From NCBI RefSeq assembly GCF_019249295.1, contig NZ_JAESDH010000003.1:1-64000 (forward strand): a DNA stretch of 64,000 bases. The letters run 5' to 3'. The first letter of the stretch is position 1; each line of letters opens with the position of its first letter. Source of the stretch: Alteromonas antoniana (GTDB taxonomy: Bacteria; Pseudomonadota; Gammaproteobacteria; Enterobacterales; Alteromonadaceae). This document shows, one piece after another, positions 8,043 to 17,251 of the stretch. The notes under the pieces were generated by a model, which saw only the letters and a program-made list of their open reading frames with translations, did not search any database and was not told the origin of the DNA. The position numbers and the translations under genes are program-made.

Positions 8043-9599
8043 ATGTCTCTCGATCTTAGTGCTGCATTTCAGTTTATTGCCAGTGTTGATGACATAAGCG
8101 AATTCGATGAATACGATGTCTCACCGTTACACGAAGAAAAAATAGTTCCACTAACAAGAAGGCACTCCGTAACCGCGCTTTTCTTTGACTCTGGAACTCT
8201 ATTAGTCGACAACTTTGCTTATGAAAATCGATCATCTGCTGTCTTCATCTTGCTGGAAGACATTGCCAACTCAAATATTCACGTTAAGTCCGTAGGAATA
8301 GCGTCTGAAGAGAAGCTGAAGCGACTAATAAATGCGAAGGTGACTAAAGAAATTAGTCGGCCAAAAGAGATTGAGTTCGCTCAGTCAATTCATCAGTTTC
8401 AGAAGCTGATGCAGATGGCCTTCGACCTCAACTGCCAGGATGTTTATATACATTGTTCCAAAGACAAGGATTTGTCTTTTGCTCAATTCAAGGTTAACGA
8501 CTCGCTTTTATCCGAAACTTTTCCGTTAAGCGATTACCAGTTTGGTGTATCGGTTTGTAGAGCAGCGTATGACGGCGGTCAGTCAGCCGGTGCAACCCGT
8601 GGCTCTTTCGATGAAGTGTCGCTGCAAGAAAAGCAAATCAAACATACCGTGTATAGTAACTCAGGGGAGATTGCAGCGAAGCTACAGTTGCGTTACCTGA
8701 AGATTCCAACTAGCAAAATGGGAGAACTGCTTATCAACATGCGTATCCAACGTGATGCGCTACGACTTGATGAGCTCGGTTTGGATGATGGTTTGTACAG
8801 CATCATCAAACAAAAGGTCTCTGCAGCGCGTGGCGGTATAATTACGTCTGGTCCCACTGGATCCGGGAAAACAACAACAATGTTCGCGGCTTTCTTAGAG
8901 CGGCCGAAGAGTGAAAAGTTATTCACTTACGAAGATCCAATTGAGATAGAAGCACCATCTGAGTTCACTAACGTTACGCAGATAACTATGGAAGCGGACC
9001 CTTCCGAACAGATGAGGGCAATTAACCGGATGAACCCAAACGGGGTTTACGTGCAGGAGATGAGGGACCCAGCCTCTGCGAAGTTCGCATTCGGGATGAT
9101 GATCTCAGGGATCCCGGTTTTAACGACATGTCATGCCACATCTGCCCCAGGTGTAGTCGAGCGGTTGCTTGAATTGAAAGTACCAGTACAGAACATTGTG
9201 GCAGACAAATCCTTATCATTACTGATGTCACAAGTATTAGTGAAACGCCTGTGTCCTAGATGCGCGATAACATTGAATAGCCTTGAGCAAGAGGATGCTG
9301 AAAGGTTTTCGATTGTGGCAGCCAAGGCCAAAGCCTTACACCTTTCACTGAGTGGTGAAATGATGATTAGATGTGAGCAGGGCTGCTCCAGCTGCAAAGG
9401 TACCGGAATAATCGGACGCAAGCTGCTTATTGAATACATTGAGCTATCCGACGAGGACAAAGACTTTATTATTCGTGGCGAGTTTGTGGCCTGGAGGAAG
9501 TATCTTCGCACAACGAATTACAACCCAATTGATAAACAGTGCTATGAGTATGCTCGAAAAGGCATGATGTGCACTCAAGATATGCTGGAGTATTTTTGA
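8043..9599 (+). CDS. pilQ: PilQ-type assembly ATPase (GspE/PilB superfamily)
   Basis: 518 residues, soluble. Walker A GPTGSGKT is at 270-277, the Asp box YEDPIE at 296-301, a Walker B-like VYVQEMRD at 335-342 and the His box TTCHATS at 361-367. A zinc-binding cysteine set follows: CPRC at 404-407 and C444, C448, C451 in CEQGCSSC. These are the hallmarks of hexameric secretion ATPases, which power pilin extraction from the inner membrane. Walker B reads QEMRD where many homologues have GEIRD; the glutamate is kept. AAGGA lies before the ATG. The stop overlaps the pilR start (TGATG). Confidence 0.92.
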   Translation: MSLDLSAAFQFIASVDDISEFDEYDVSPLHEEKIVPLTRRHSVTALFFDSGTLLVDNFAYENRSSAVFILLEDIANSNIHVKSVGIASEEKLKRLINAKVTKEISRPKEIEFAQSIHQFQKLMQMAFDLNCQDVYIHCSKDKDLSFAQFKVNDSLLSETFPLSDYQFGVSVCRAAYDGGQSAGATRGSFDEVSLQEKQIKHTVYSNSGEIAAKLQLRYLKIPTSKMGELLINMRIQRDALRLDELGLDDGLYSIIKQKVSAARGGIITSGPTGSGKTTTMFAAFLERPKSEKLFTYEDPIEIEAPSEFTNVTQITMEADPSEQMRAINRMNPNGVYVQEMRDPASAKFAFGMMISGIPVLTTCHATSAPGVVERLLELKVPVQNIVADKSLSLLMSQVLVKRLCPRCAITLNSLEQEDAERFSIVAAKAKALHLSLSGEMMIRCEQGCSSCKGTGIIGRKLLIEYIELSDEDKDFIIRGEFVAWRKYLRTTNYNPIDKQCYEYARKGMMCTQDMLEYF

Positions 9600-10672
9600 T
9601 GGAGCTGACACACCAACTGGAAGCTTTTGCGTTTTATTATAAGCGAATAACATTCTTTAAACTCCCGCACCAAATCGAATACATTAAGCAACTCGCATCG
9701 TATATGGATAACGATGTGAATATACTTCAAGCGCTCGATTACACCGCAGAAGCTTATGAGCTGACTTACGGCGCCGATCATGTAGCTGTTGAGATTAGCT
9801 ATGAGATTAAAGCTGCCTCAAACAGCAAGGAAGGCTACCAGGCAATAATCAAAAAATACTTTCATCCGGATATTGCGGTAGCATTTGAGCTCATTAGATT
9901 TAATAACCAAAGTATCGAGCAGGTGAAAGAAGTTGTAGGGTTGATTGAGTCAGAGAAGGGTTTGAAAAAGCAGGCGCTGTCTCAGCTCATGGTTCCATTT
10001 ACCATCTTTATGGTTGGACTGATGACATTGACTGCTGTTGGCGGCTTCATCCTTCCAATGATAGAAGCGAGGACTGACGGAGTTGTAACCGGGTTCGAAG
10101 CTGATTTCGGCAGGGGGTTATGGTTTGTTTTTAGTAACTTTTGGTTTGTATTGGTACCGGCCCTCGCAACACTCGTCGTTTTTTACACTAGAATCCAAAA
10201 AAACTGGACAGGTAAGGCGAGGGAGAAAGCCGATCAATTCTGGCCATTTAGACTTTACCGGCAGTTCTGCGGATTAAGATTCTTGACTCTAACTGGGCTG
10301 TTGAAGCGCTCAGGCTGCGAAGATAACGACGCATTCGAGTTAATCAGTCGTTATGCATCACCTTATTTCCGTTCGTATTTAGAGCAGTATGCTAGTGCTT
10401 TCCTGATTGGGGAACCAAGGAGTAAATACTTTGGGCACGGATTGCTTGATAAACTCCAGATAATTCGATTAAGGCGATTTTTTAGCGGCGTTAACGACAC
10501 CGTGTTTTCAAATGCCGTAATTGCCGTATCCAAACAATCAGAACAAGATATTATACTTAGCTCAAATAAAGTCGTGATGCGCTGGCAACTTGCTTTAATG
10601 GTATTTGGGTTCATTTTCGGAACCCTTGGCATAGGGATCGTGATTGATGGAGGGGTGCTTTTGGCGGACTAA
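9599..10672 (+). CDS. pilR: PilR-type inner-membrane platform protein (GspF family)
   Basis: 357 residues from the ATG at 9599, which overlaps the pilQ stop as TGATG with GGAG 8 nt upstream. An earlier in-frame ATG at 9569 is less likely. Hydrophobic segments at about 132-160 (FTIFMVGLMTLTAVGGFILP), 175-200 (FVFSNFWFVLVPALATLVV) and 330-355 (MVFGFIFGTLGIGIVIDGG) match the GspF/PilC/PilR topology. The motif SLMVPF-like LSQLMVPFTIFM is in the usual place. It is the scaffold on which PilQ acts. This is the last gene of the first pil operon; the next gene converges on it. Confidence 0.85.
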   Translation: MELTHQLEAFAFYYKRITFFKLPHQIEYIKQLASYMDNDVNILQALDYTAEAYELTYGADHVAVEISYEIKAASNSKEGYQAIIKKYFHPDIAVAFELIRFNNQSIEQVKEVVGLIESEKGLKKQALSQLMVPFTIFMVGLMTLTAVGGFILPMIEARTDGVVTGFEADFGRGLWFVFSNFWFVLVPALATLVVFYTRIQKNWTGKAREKADQFWPFRLYRQFCGLRFLTLTGLLKRSGCEDNDAFELISRYASPYFRSYLEQYASAFLIGEPRSKYFGHGLLDKLQIIRLRRFFSGVNDTVFSNAVIAVSKQSEQDIILSSNKVVMRWQLALMVFGFIFGTLGIGIVIDGGVLLAD

Positions 10673-10693
10673 CGTCCACCAAAAATGCTTCGG

Positions 10694-11938
10694 TCAGTGT
10701 CTGTCAGCGTGTTCTAAGGCTTTCTCCACGAGGGCCGAGGGGGTAGCGCCATCTTCAGGGAATGTGGCGCTACCAATATTGACGTTCAGAGTCATATCTT
10801 CACCCATATGGTATATTTTTTCGTTCGAAGCAGCTGATACGCGCTGTTGGAAATCTTCTATTGAACCAGCATTACCATTGCACATTGAGATGATTAAGAA
10901 CGTTGTATCATCAAGCCTTCCAAAGCTATCTTCTGGGGCTAGACAACGCTTGATAGACTTGGAGAATTCAGTTACACAATCTGCCATAACCCCGGGCCCA
11001 TGAGTGTCTGTTAAGAGGTTTCCGTTGGTTACCTTAATGGCAGTAACAATAACCGTATCACCTAATTTGGAACCGTTAAGAGCCATGGACATAGCATGCT
11101 GGAGTCGGTCTTGTAATAAATCTGCGGAAGGCAAGGTTGTCTCTTTATCGTAAAGTGAAACAGAGGAGACAGGCTTGAGAATGTGGACGGTGCCGGCCAC
11201 GTCGCCATTCTTTGAGTAAATCACTTTCACGCCAGAGATAACTTTCTGCTCCAGACCTTCTCTGTTTAGCAGGGTATATGCAATAGGGGCAGAAATATCT
11301 TTAAGATCAGATAACGCTTTCTCAACCTGACTTTCGACCAGATTTCCATTCCCATCTAACAACTCAATGAACTCAGAAATCGGCTTCTTATCAAACTCTA
11401 ACGCCGTATACCCAACCAATTTCTTGGCAACTGCATTACTCAAAAGAATGTTTCCACTCTTGTCAGTGAGAAAAACTGCCTCGCCAATTGCGTTAAGCAT
11501 GGTACTCATTTGAGTATTTTTAATAGATAGCTCAGACTTTGAAAGCGCTATTTCCAAGTGGTTACTGACCATGTTATAGCACAGGTGCAAATCTATGGGC
11601 TTAGTGATGAAATCCATACCTCCCCGGGCGTAGGCATCACTCTCAATGTGACCATCACCACTCGCAGCGGTAGCATTATCCTCTGATGTGATAAAGACCA
11701 CTCCAACTTCAGGCAAGTATTTGCGGATTTCGTCAGAAACTTCGAAACCATTCATACTATCGAGGTTCAAATCCATAAGGATTAGGTCCGGCTTGAACTC
11801 TCTGGCTTTTTTGATGGCGTCACTGCTTGACGAGCTTGACTCAATTCGACCGAGATTCTTTACGGCCTGACGCAAAGTCATCACTGAGACTTCTTCATCG
11901 TCAACAATCAATATTTTTGCGTCTCTATTGTGCGTCAT
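10694..11938 (-). CDS. Response regulator with REC, PAS and degenerate GGDEF domains
   Basis: 414 residues. The receiver domain (1-125) keeps D13/D14, phospho-acceptor D56 (ILMDLN), T84 and K113. A PAS domain (about 150-255) reads MLNAIGEAVFLTDKSGNILL. The C-terminal domain (about 265-414) has the GGDEF fold pattern, but the signature is GRLDD, so it should not make c-di-GMP and may instead bind it or act as a protein contact. It is transcribed divergently from the hybrid kinase gene, which is its likely partner. It converges on pilR with only 21 bp between. Confidence 0.8.
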   Translation of the reverse strand: MTHNRDAKILIVDDEEVSVMTLRQAVKNLGRIESSSSSSDAIKKAREFKPDLILMDLNLDSMNGFEVSDEIRKYLPEVGVVFITSEDNATAASGDGHIESDAYARGGMDFITKPIDLHLCYNMVSNHLEIALSKSELSIKNTQMSTMLNAIGEAVFLTDKSGNILLSNAVAKKLVGYTALEFDKKPISEFIELLDGNGNLVESQVEKALSDLKDISAPIAYTLLNREGLEQKVISGVKVIYSKNGDVAGTVHILKPVSSVSLYDKETTLPSADLLQDRLQHAMSMALNGSKLGDTVIVTAIKVTNGNLLTDTHGPGVMADCVTEFSKSIKRCLAPEDSFGRLDDTTFLIISMCNGNAGSIEDFQQRVSAASNEKIYHMGEDMTLNVNIGSATFPEDGATPSALVEKALEHADRH

Positions 11939-11945
11939 ACTTGTA

Positions 11946-12010
11946 CCTAATTCGGGATCTTTAATTGCATATGATAACTACTTTATACATGATACACTAA
12001 ATGAATTAGG
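11946..12010. promoter_or_regulatory. Divergent promoter region bracketed by an inverted repeat
   Basis: CCTAATTC at 11946-11953 and GAATTAGG at 12003-12010 are perfect inverse copies 49 bp apart. They flank AT-rich DNA (ATATGATAACT, TTATACATGATACACT) that should hold the two back-to-back promoters of the regulator and kinase genes. They are good candidates for autoregulatory binding sites. Confidence 0.4.
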
Positions 12011-12052
12011 ATTCTAACCTCAAACACATTAAACATTAAGTGCGTACGAAAC

Positions 12053-15000
12053 ATGGGATATACAGTAAGAAAAACCAATATTATGTTCGCACTGATATGC
12101 TCTCTCTCTGCCGTTGGCATTCCCATGGCCACAGCTCTTTACGACAATCGCCTGGAAGCTGAACTTACCGAGTCCGTGAGCGAAGCAGGAAACAGACTAA
12201 TATTGGAAACCAGGGAAACGAACTCTCGTTTTCTCCAGGAGAAGCGATCCAAGCTTAGGATCTTATCCGGCGCTTCCGGCCTGAAACAGGCATTTTCAAA
12301 AGGCGGTAGGTCCGAAGAACTACTTACAGAATCCATTCTTGATAATCGAGATTTGATGCCGGAGCTTTTGGCTTACAAAATACTTAACTTGGACGGGGAC
12401 TCCATAGAGGGCACTTTGCCTTGGGGTGATAAATATTACTCGCAGTTCATGCCATCGATTAAAAAGTATATTGAAGCATACGAAAAAGAGCCTAATTTTC
12501 AACCGAGTATCATGCCGGTAATAATGGTAAACGCAGAACCAGTCTTGGGTATCGTAATGCCAATCTATACGACCGGAAAGGGCGAGTTACTGGGGCACTT
12601 CGTCGCGTTTTTCGATTTCCAGCCACCGGTATACAAAAATAACATTGAATATGGACAGACAATCACTCTCGATGTTAGCGGTAAACTCATCGCTAATGCA
12701 GGAAGTGCGATCACGGAATCTTGTCAGCATCCAGGTTGCAATTGGTTTGACTCTTTTCAAAATGCTCCTTACAGCCTTTTTGATTTTCCCGTGTATATAG
12801 CGACTGATTCAGCAGATGAATATATCTTTATGGTGACCAATTCGACTAATAGCTGGGACAACCCAGTTCTTTCGAATGTCATCATCATTGATGCCACGAT
12901 GTTACTAAAACAGAAAAACAACAAGACTATTGTGTTTTTCTGTGCACTTTTGACGCTGCCATTATTACTTATCTTTGCAATTTGGGCTGCCCCTAAGATC
13001 CGCCAGCATCGCCGTTATATGGACGAAAAGAAGATCATTGTCGATACGATGCCAAACGGTTTCATTTTGCTGGACAGTGAGTTCAAAGTAAAAGATATCA
13101 ATAATGACGGCCAAAAGTATTTGTCTTTAATGAAGGCTGACGTACTGCCGGGTAGGTATTTGCCAAGCGACTCTAAACTGCGTGGTTACATAGATGAGTT
13201 TCTATCCGCAGGCACTCAGAGGTTTATCTATAAAGTAAACAACACCGACACCCCTAATACGTATTTAAAGTTTTTATTAACGTACTCGCTCAGAGACGAC
13301 GAAATTAACTACTTTACCTTCAACATACAGGATGTGAGTGATGAGAAAGAGCGAGAAGAAAATCTAAGAGAAGAAACCGAGACTTTGAACGAAATGGTCA
13401 GGGTTAGGACCGCGGAGCTGGAAGAAGCATTGAAGGAAGCAAAAGATATTAATCAGATGAAGTCAAACTTCGTTTCCTCAGTCAGCCACGAGATGCGCAC
13501 TCCGCTAAATGGTATAAAAGGAGCTGTAGAGCTCATAGGCACCGAAAACCTAAGCTCAAATCAACTGCGCTTCATGAGCCTTATTCGTTCATCGAGCTAT
13601 AGCTTAATGAGGCTTATCAATGACATCCTCGACTACTCTAAGATGGAATCTGACAGGCTTGAACTTGTCGACAGAGATTTCGATATCGTAAGGGTCGCTG
13701 ACCGGGTATTAGAAGCATCGTCAATTGAGAAAAAAAATGGGGTGTCGCTCGTTTTAGATGCGGAGGAAGTCGTATTCTCTAGTGTGCGTGGCGATCCTCT
13801 CAGGTTTGAACAGGTACTTACCAATTTAGTTAGTAACGCAGTGAAGTTTACCCGTTACGGAAGTATTACTGTCTCACTTCGCGCCCAATCTGGGCCAGAA
13901 TATACGACAGTTCTTGCTCGTGTTACTGATACCGGCACAGGTATTCAAGAAGATAAGTTAGAAAGTATATTTGACCGTTTCTCTCAAGGTTCAAAAGAGG
14001 TGCAGGTCAATCATGGAGGTACCGGCCTTGGCTTAGCAATATCCAAAGGACTATGTCAGCTACTGGGAGGAGACCTCAAAGTAACGTCGACCTATGGAAA
14101 AGGTTCAACTTTCGTCGCCAGCTTTCAGTTTGAACGCCCCGTAATAAGTACAACTCAGAGTGTCCAACCGACAAAGGTCTATATACCCCACTACCGCAAC
14201 CAAGATATTGAAAGTTATATCATAATGCGCTTACGTAGGAATGACTTCGAATTTATACAGGAAGACTATGATACCGCTGATGGGACTCTTATCTTTCATC
14301 AGGACAGCAACCAGGTAATTAACGTCGCCCCACTTCCAAAACCAGTCGTTGTTATCAGTCAAGGAAAGCCATCGATTGTCGGTGGTGAAGCTCAATTCAT
14401 AAGCTCGGACTATATCGCTATCCCTCAAATAAAATATAATTTGATGGGGTTAGACTCAAACATTCAAAATGAAGAAGAGAGTGTTCTCTTAAACTCCCGG
14501 GATTATCAGCAGGCCAAAGTTCTTGTGGTTGATGATAACGAAACAAACAGAATTGTTGTAAAAGGTCTTCTTGAGCGCCTGGGGTGCGAAGTGGCAACGG
14601 CTGACGATGGTAAGCAAGCCGTTGAAAAGGTCTTCAAGTCAGAACCTGATGTAGTGTTGATGGACTGCCACATGCCCGAAATGGACGGATTCACAGCGAC
14701 GAAAGCTATTCGTAGTTCCGGTGGTTTTGATGACCTGCCAATCGTAGCATTGACTGCTGCTGCGATGGCTGGAGAGCGTGAGCGCTGTCTTAATGCTGGC
14801 ATGAACGAGTATTTAACTAAACCGCTTGTACTTGAAGATGCCATCGTAGTATTGGATCGTTTACTCGGACACGACAGTCTTCACCAAAGCGCCGCGTTAG
14901 AGCGTCTCGAGAAACCCGATGAATCTCCTGTGCTTTTGACGTGGGACAAAGAGGGAATGTATCGCCGACTTCATGACCTAACTGAACTCATCTCCTCTGT

Positions 15001-15250
15001 CAAAGAGAGCTATAAAAACCGATGGCAAAGCCGGCTGGCAAAGATCGAAGCGGCTTATGTAGATGGAAGCGCCGAAGAGTTGAGAAAAGAAGCGCACGGA
15101 TTTAAGGGACTAGCCAAAGAGGTATCAGCAATAAGACTTGCCGAACACCTCCGCAAAATGGAGGTCGAGGCCACAAAAGGCCATGTGGATGATGCTGATC
15201 TGATTTTATTGAAAGATGAAATTACCAAATTCAATTCTGAATTTTTCTAA
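12053..15250 (+). CDS. Tripartite hybrid sensor histidine kinase (HK-REC-HPt)
   Basis: 1065 residues. One membrane segment near the N-terminus (about 8-28) and a second at about 298-316 (TIVFFCALLTLPLLLIFAIW) enclose a periplasmic sensor region. A PAS-like region (about 330-430) and a coiled coil precede the kinase. The phosphorylated His is H479 in SHEMRTPLNG; the ATP-binding boxes are NLVSNAVKFT, DTGTGI and GGTGLGLAIS. A REC domain has acceptor D871 (VLMDCHMPEMDG), and a C-terminal HPt domain has H1015 (EAHGFKGLAKE). A diverged receiver-like stretch lies at about 705-800. This is a BvgS/ArcB-type phosphorelay, probably feeding the divergent regulator and controlling the pilus genes on both sides (inference from position). 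Confidence 0.9.
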   Translation: MGYTVRKTNIMFALICSLSAVGIPMATALYDNRLEAELTESVSEAGNRLILETRETNSRFLQEKRSKLRILSGASGLKQAFSKGGRSEELLTESILDNRDLMPELLAYKILNLDGDSIEGTLPWGDKYYSQFMPSIKKYIEAYEKEPNFQPSIMPVIMVNAEPVLGIVMPIYTTGKGELLGHFVAFFDFQPPVYKNNIEYGQTITLDVSGKLIANAGSAITESCQHPGCNWFDSFQNAPYSLFDFPVYIATDSADEYIFMVTNSTNSWDNPVLSNVIIIDATMLLKQKNNKTIVFFCALLTLPLLLIFAIWAAPKIRQHRRYMDEKKIIVDTMPNGFILLDSEFKVKDINNDGQKYLSLMKADVLPGRYLPSDSKLRGYIDEFLSAGTQRFIYKVNNTDTPNTYLKFLLTYSLRDDEINYFTFNIQDVSDEKEREENLREETETLNEMVRVRTAELEEALKEAKDINQMKSNFVSSVSHEMRTPLNGIKGAVELIGTENLSSNQLRFMSLIRSSSYSLMRLINDILDYSKMESDRLELVDRDFDIVRVADRVLEASSIEKKNGVSLVLDAEEVVFSSVRGDPLRFEQVLTNLVSNAVKFTRYGSITVSLRAQSGPEYTTVLARVTDTGTGIQEDKLESIFDRFSQGSKEVQVNHGGTGLGLAISKGLCQLLGGDLKVTSTYGKGSTFVASFQFERPVISTTQSVQPTKVYIPHYRNQDIESYIIMRLRRNDFEFIQEDYDTADGTLIFHQDSNQVINVAPLPKPVVVISQGKPSIVGGEAQFISSDYIAIPQIKYNLMGLDSNIQNEEESVLLNSRDYQQAKVLVVDDNETNRIVVKGLLERLGCEVATADDGKQAVEKVFKSEPDVVLMDCHMPEMDGFTATKAIRSSGGFDDLPIVALTAAAMAGERERCLNAGMNEYLTKPLVLEDAIVVLDRLLGHDSLHQSAALERLEKPDESPVLLTWDKEGMYRRLHDLTELISSVKESYKNRWQSRLAKIEAAYVDGSAEELRKEAHGFKGLAKEVSAIRLAEHLRKMEVEATKGHVDDADLILLKDEITKFNSEFF

Positions 15251-15387
15251 AACTCCGAACGCCTATCATCGCCTTGCGAACGTATAAAAATATATACCCT
15301 AATATAAAATGTAATAACCAAGCAGGGCACTCCTTAATTTGACTTAATGTATACTCGATATGCAATATCAATTAATCGAGGTCAACT

Positions 15388-15840
15388 ATGTTATTCAAGT
15401 TAAGAACACGAAAGAATCGCGGCATCCTGTCTCTGGACGCAGCATTTACAATTGCAATCATTGTAGGCATGACTGCTTATGTACAAGCGAAAACTGAGCC
15501 TCTGGCGTCAAAATCTGATGAAAATCTGATCTCAGATGGTATCACCCACATTATTGAAGGTGCGCGCAACTATAAAAACGGTGCGACCGATGGTTACTCC
15601 AGCATCGATATCACTACACTATCCTCACTGGGCCTGGTTCCTGACTCTTTTGCAAATTCAAACGGAAACCCTGTTGGTGGTGCCTACACAGTGACTGGCA
15701 CGACGGCAAATACGTTAACAGTTACAGCAACAGGCCTAACTGAAGAAGTCTGTACTCGAATCGGTGCGAAGATGGGGCGCTACGTATCAACTGATACAGC
15801 GAACTGTACTGCCGGCACTATCGCTGTAACGACAAACTAA
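15388..15840 (+). CDS. pilS: PilS-like type IVb major prepilin
   Basis: 150 residues. A short basic leader ends ...RKNRG, cut after G12, giving mature ILSLDAAFTIAIIVGMTAYV, the hydrophobic helix that packs in the pilus core. Position +5 is Asp (D17) rather than the almost universal Glu. A C-terminal cysteine pair (VCTRIG ... NCTAG) should form the disulfide loop seen in pilins. GAGG lies 7 nt before the ATG. It opens the second pil operon after the kinase gene, with a TATACT box about 30 bp upstream. Confidence 0.85.
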   Translation: MLFKLRTRKNRGILSLDAAFTIAIIVGMTAYVQAKTEPLASKSDENLISDGITHIIEGARNYKNGATDGYSSIDITTLSSLGLVPDSFANSNGNPVGGAYTVTGTTANTLTVTATGLTEEVCTRIGAKMGRYVSTDTANCTAGTIAVTTN

Positions 15841-15853
15841 TTATCCCGGCCTG

Positions 15854-16357
15854 ATGAAAACTGTCAGCCTAAGCAACAAAAGTCAGCGAGGAGTTTTACT
15901 CCTCGCTTTTTATGCTGTCTTGGTAGCAGCAACGTTTTTTGGCGCTGTCGCAGTTATTTCAAAAGGCAAGTCTTCACAAGACGAATTAAATATAGAGAGC
16001 GTGTATAGAGACGTAAGGTCATTTACATGGGCTCTAAACAAGTTTTACACGACAACCTGTCACGTGGGTGTTGTTCAAGTAAGTGAACTCACAAGCAACT
16101 ACCTCCCATCCATAAGACGTAGCGCGGATTTAAGCAGATATTCACTAGGCATCGCAAAAACTCCTTCTTCCGTCCTGGCCACGGTAAGCCTCAATTTAGA
16201 CGATGACCAATTGGGTTATGCAGCGAAAGCTACTATGGCCGGAGGGGTGGTTACCGGCAACACCCTAACATTTTCACGTGTAATTACGGATTACGAAAAA
16301 CCCTCAACCCAGAGAATTTCTAGTATAGCCGGTTACGACTCCGTTTCAGGCTGCTAA
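15854..16357 (+). CDS. Minor pilin-like protein with prepilin leader
   Basis: 167 residues. The leader ends SQRG (G13), followed by VLLLAFYAVLVAATFFGAVA, a prepilin-type helix, so it should be processed by a prepilin peptidase. The residue at +5 is Ala, not Glu. The soluble part has two cysteines (TTCHVG and the last residue). It lies 13 bp after pilS, so it is probably a minor or tip-associated pilin. No strong Shine-Dalgarno is seen, suggesting dependence on pilS translation. Exact family not recognised. Confidence 0.6.
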   Translation: MKTVSLSNKSQRGVLLLAFYAVLVAATFFGAVAVISKGKSSQDELNIESVYRDVRSFTWALNKFYTTTCHVGVVQVSELTSNYLPSIRRSADLSRYSLGIAKTPSSVLATVSLNLDDDQLGYAAKATMAGGVVTGNTLTFSRVITDYEKPSTQRISSIAGYDSVSGC

Positions 16358-16373
16358 TTAAAGGTGCGGAACC

Positions 16374-17249
16374 ATGAATCAAGAAGATACCCAATCTCAG
16401 CATGAGAATAAAAACGCTGAGGAAGTTGTCAAAGAACCAAACGTTGAACTGGATGAACTCAAGTCCAGCTTAAAAGCGCTTAGTGAGCAACTGCAAGAAA
16501 ACCATAAAAAGGTTATGAACCGCACGCTGGCAGCTGGCTTAGCGGGCTTAACAGCTTTTGGTGCTTCGATGCTGTTATGGCATAACCTTGGCGCGATAAA
16601 ATCCCAGCAGAACGAAATTTATGCTGAAGCGCGATCTACGATCACGGCTGTTGCGCCATTCGCCAAAGAGTTTATGAAACAGAAAATTGAGGCTGACCAG
16701 GATGTGTATCCAAATGATCCTCGTGTCATGTCAATTGCCGGGGCACTTTCACTTCAGGGGGTAGAGCTCAAAGATGCTCAAAGTTATCTCGACGAAGTGT
16801 CAACAGAGGCTTATCTGGACTCAAAAGCTCAAGTGTTTTTTAAAACCATGGCCGCTTATGGCAACCCTCTCGCCATGGTTCAGCGCACCGGTGACACCGA
16901 GATAACCCTTTTTGACAAATGGATTATCGACTTTGAATCACCTGATTCGGTGCTCCTTGAGCAATTTCCTCGGAATCCTACGCTTGTAATGAATCATGAA
17001 TCTGTAGCGTTTCCAGATTGTGTAGAGGGAGCTGAGCCTTTTGTCGCCTACGCTAAGGCCACAAAGCGTGGCGTTAAATGGGAAGGGGAGCCGGCTATTG
17101 CAAAAGACGTAGATTTGGGCCGCTGGATTTTTACCTATCCTGACTTAGACCCGCTTGATAAAGCAGCATTTGACCGTCGCATCCTCGCTGTTCCAAATTG
17201 CCGCCCCATCAAAAGTGACAACGAATCAGATACTCAGACTGAGGAATAA
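16374..17249 (+). CDS. Pil-operon membrane protein with coiled coil, unknown function
   Basis: 291 residues. The charged N-terminal part (1-60) is predicted coiled coil (LDELKSSLKALSEQLQENHK). One membrane helix lies at about 62-83 (LAAGLAGLTAFGASMLLW). The rest should be periplasmic and has cysteines at FPDCVEG and VPNCRP. It sits between the minor pilin and pilV with 2-16 bp gaps, so it is co-transcribed and may help anchor or export the adhesin. I do not recognise the family. Confidence 0.6.
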   Translation: MNQEDTQSQHENKNAEEVVKEPNVELDELKSSLKALSEQLQENHKKVMNRTLAAGLAGLTAFGASMLLWHNLGAIKSQQNEIYAEARSTITAVAPFAKEFMKQKIEADQDVYPNDPRVMSIAGALSLQGVELKDAQSYLDEVSTEAYLDSKAQVFFKTMAAYGNPLAMVQRTGDTEITLFDKWIIDFESPDSVLLEQFPRNPTLVMNHESVAFPDCVEGAEPFVAYAKATKRGVKWEGEPAIAKDVDLGRWIFTYPDLDPLDKAAFDRRILAVPNCRPIKSDNESDTQTEE

Positions 17250-17251
17250 CT

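Noticed and set aside
15300-15356. Sigma-54 promoter for pilS
   Set aside because: A GGGCAC word is present, but the TTGC half at the right spacing is missing; an AT-rich TATACT box fits better.
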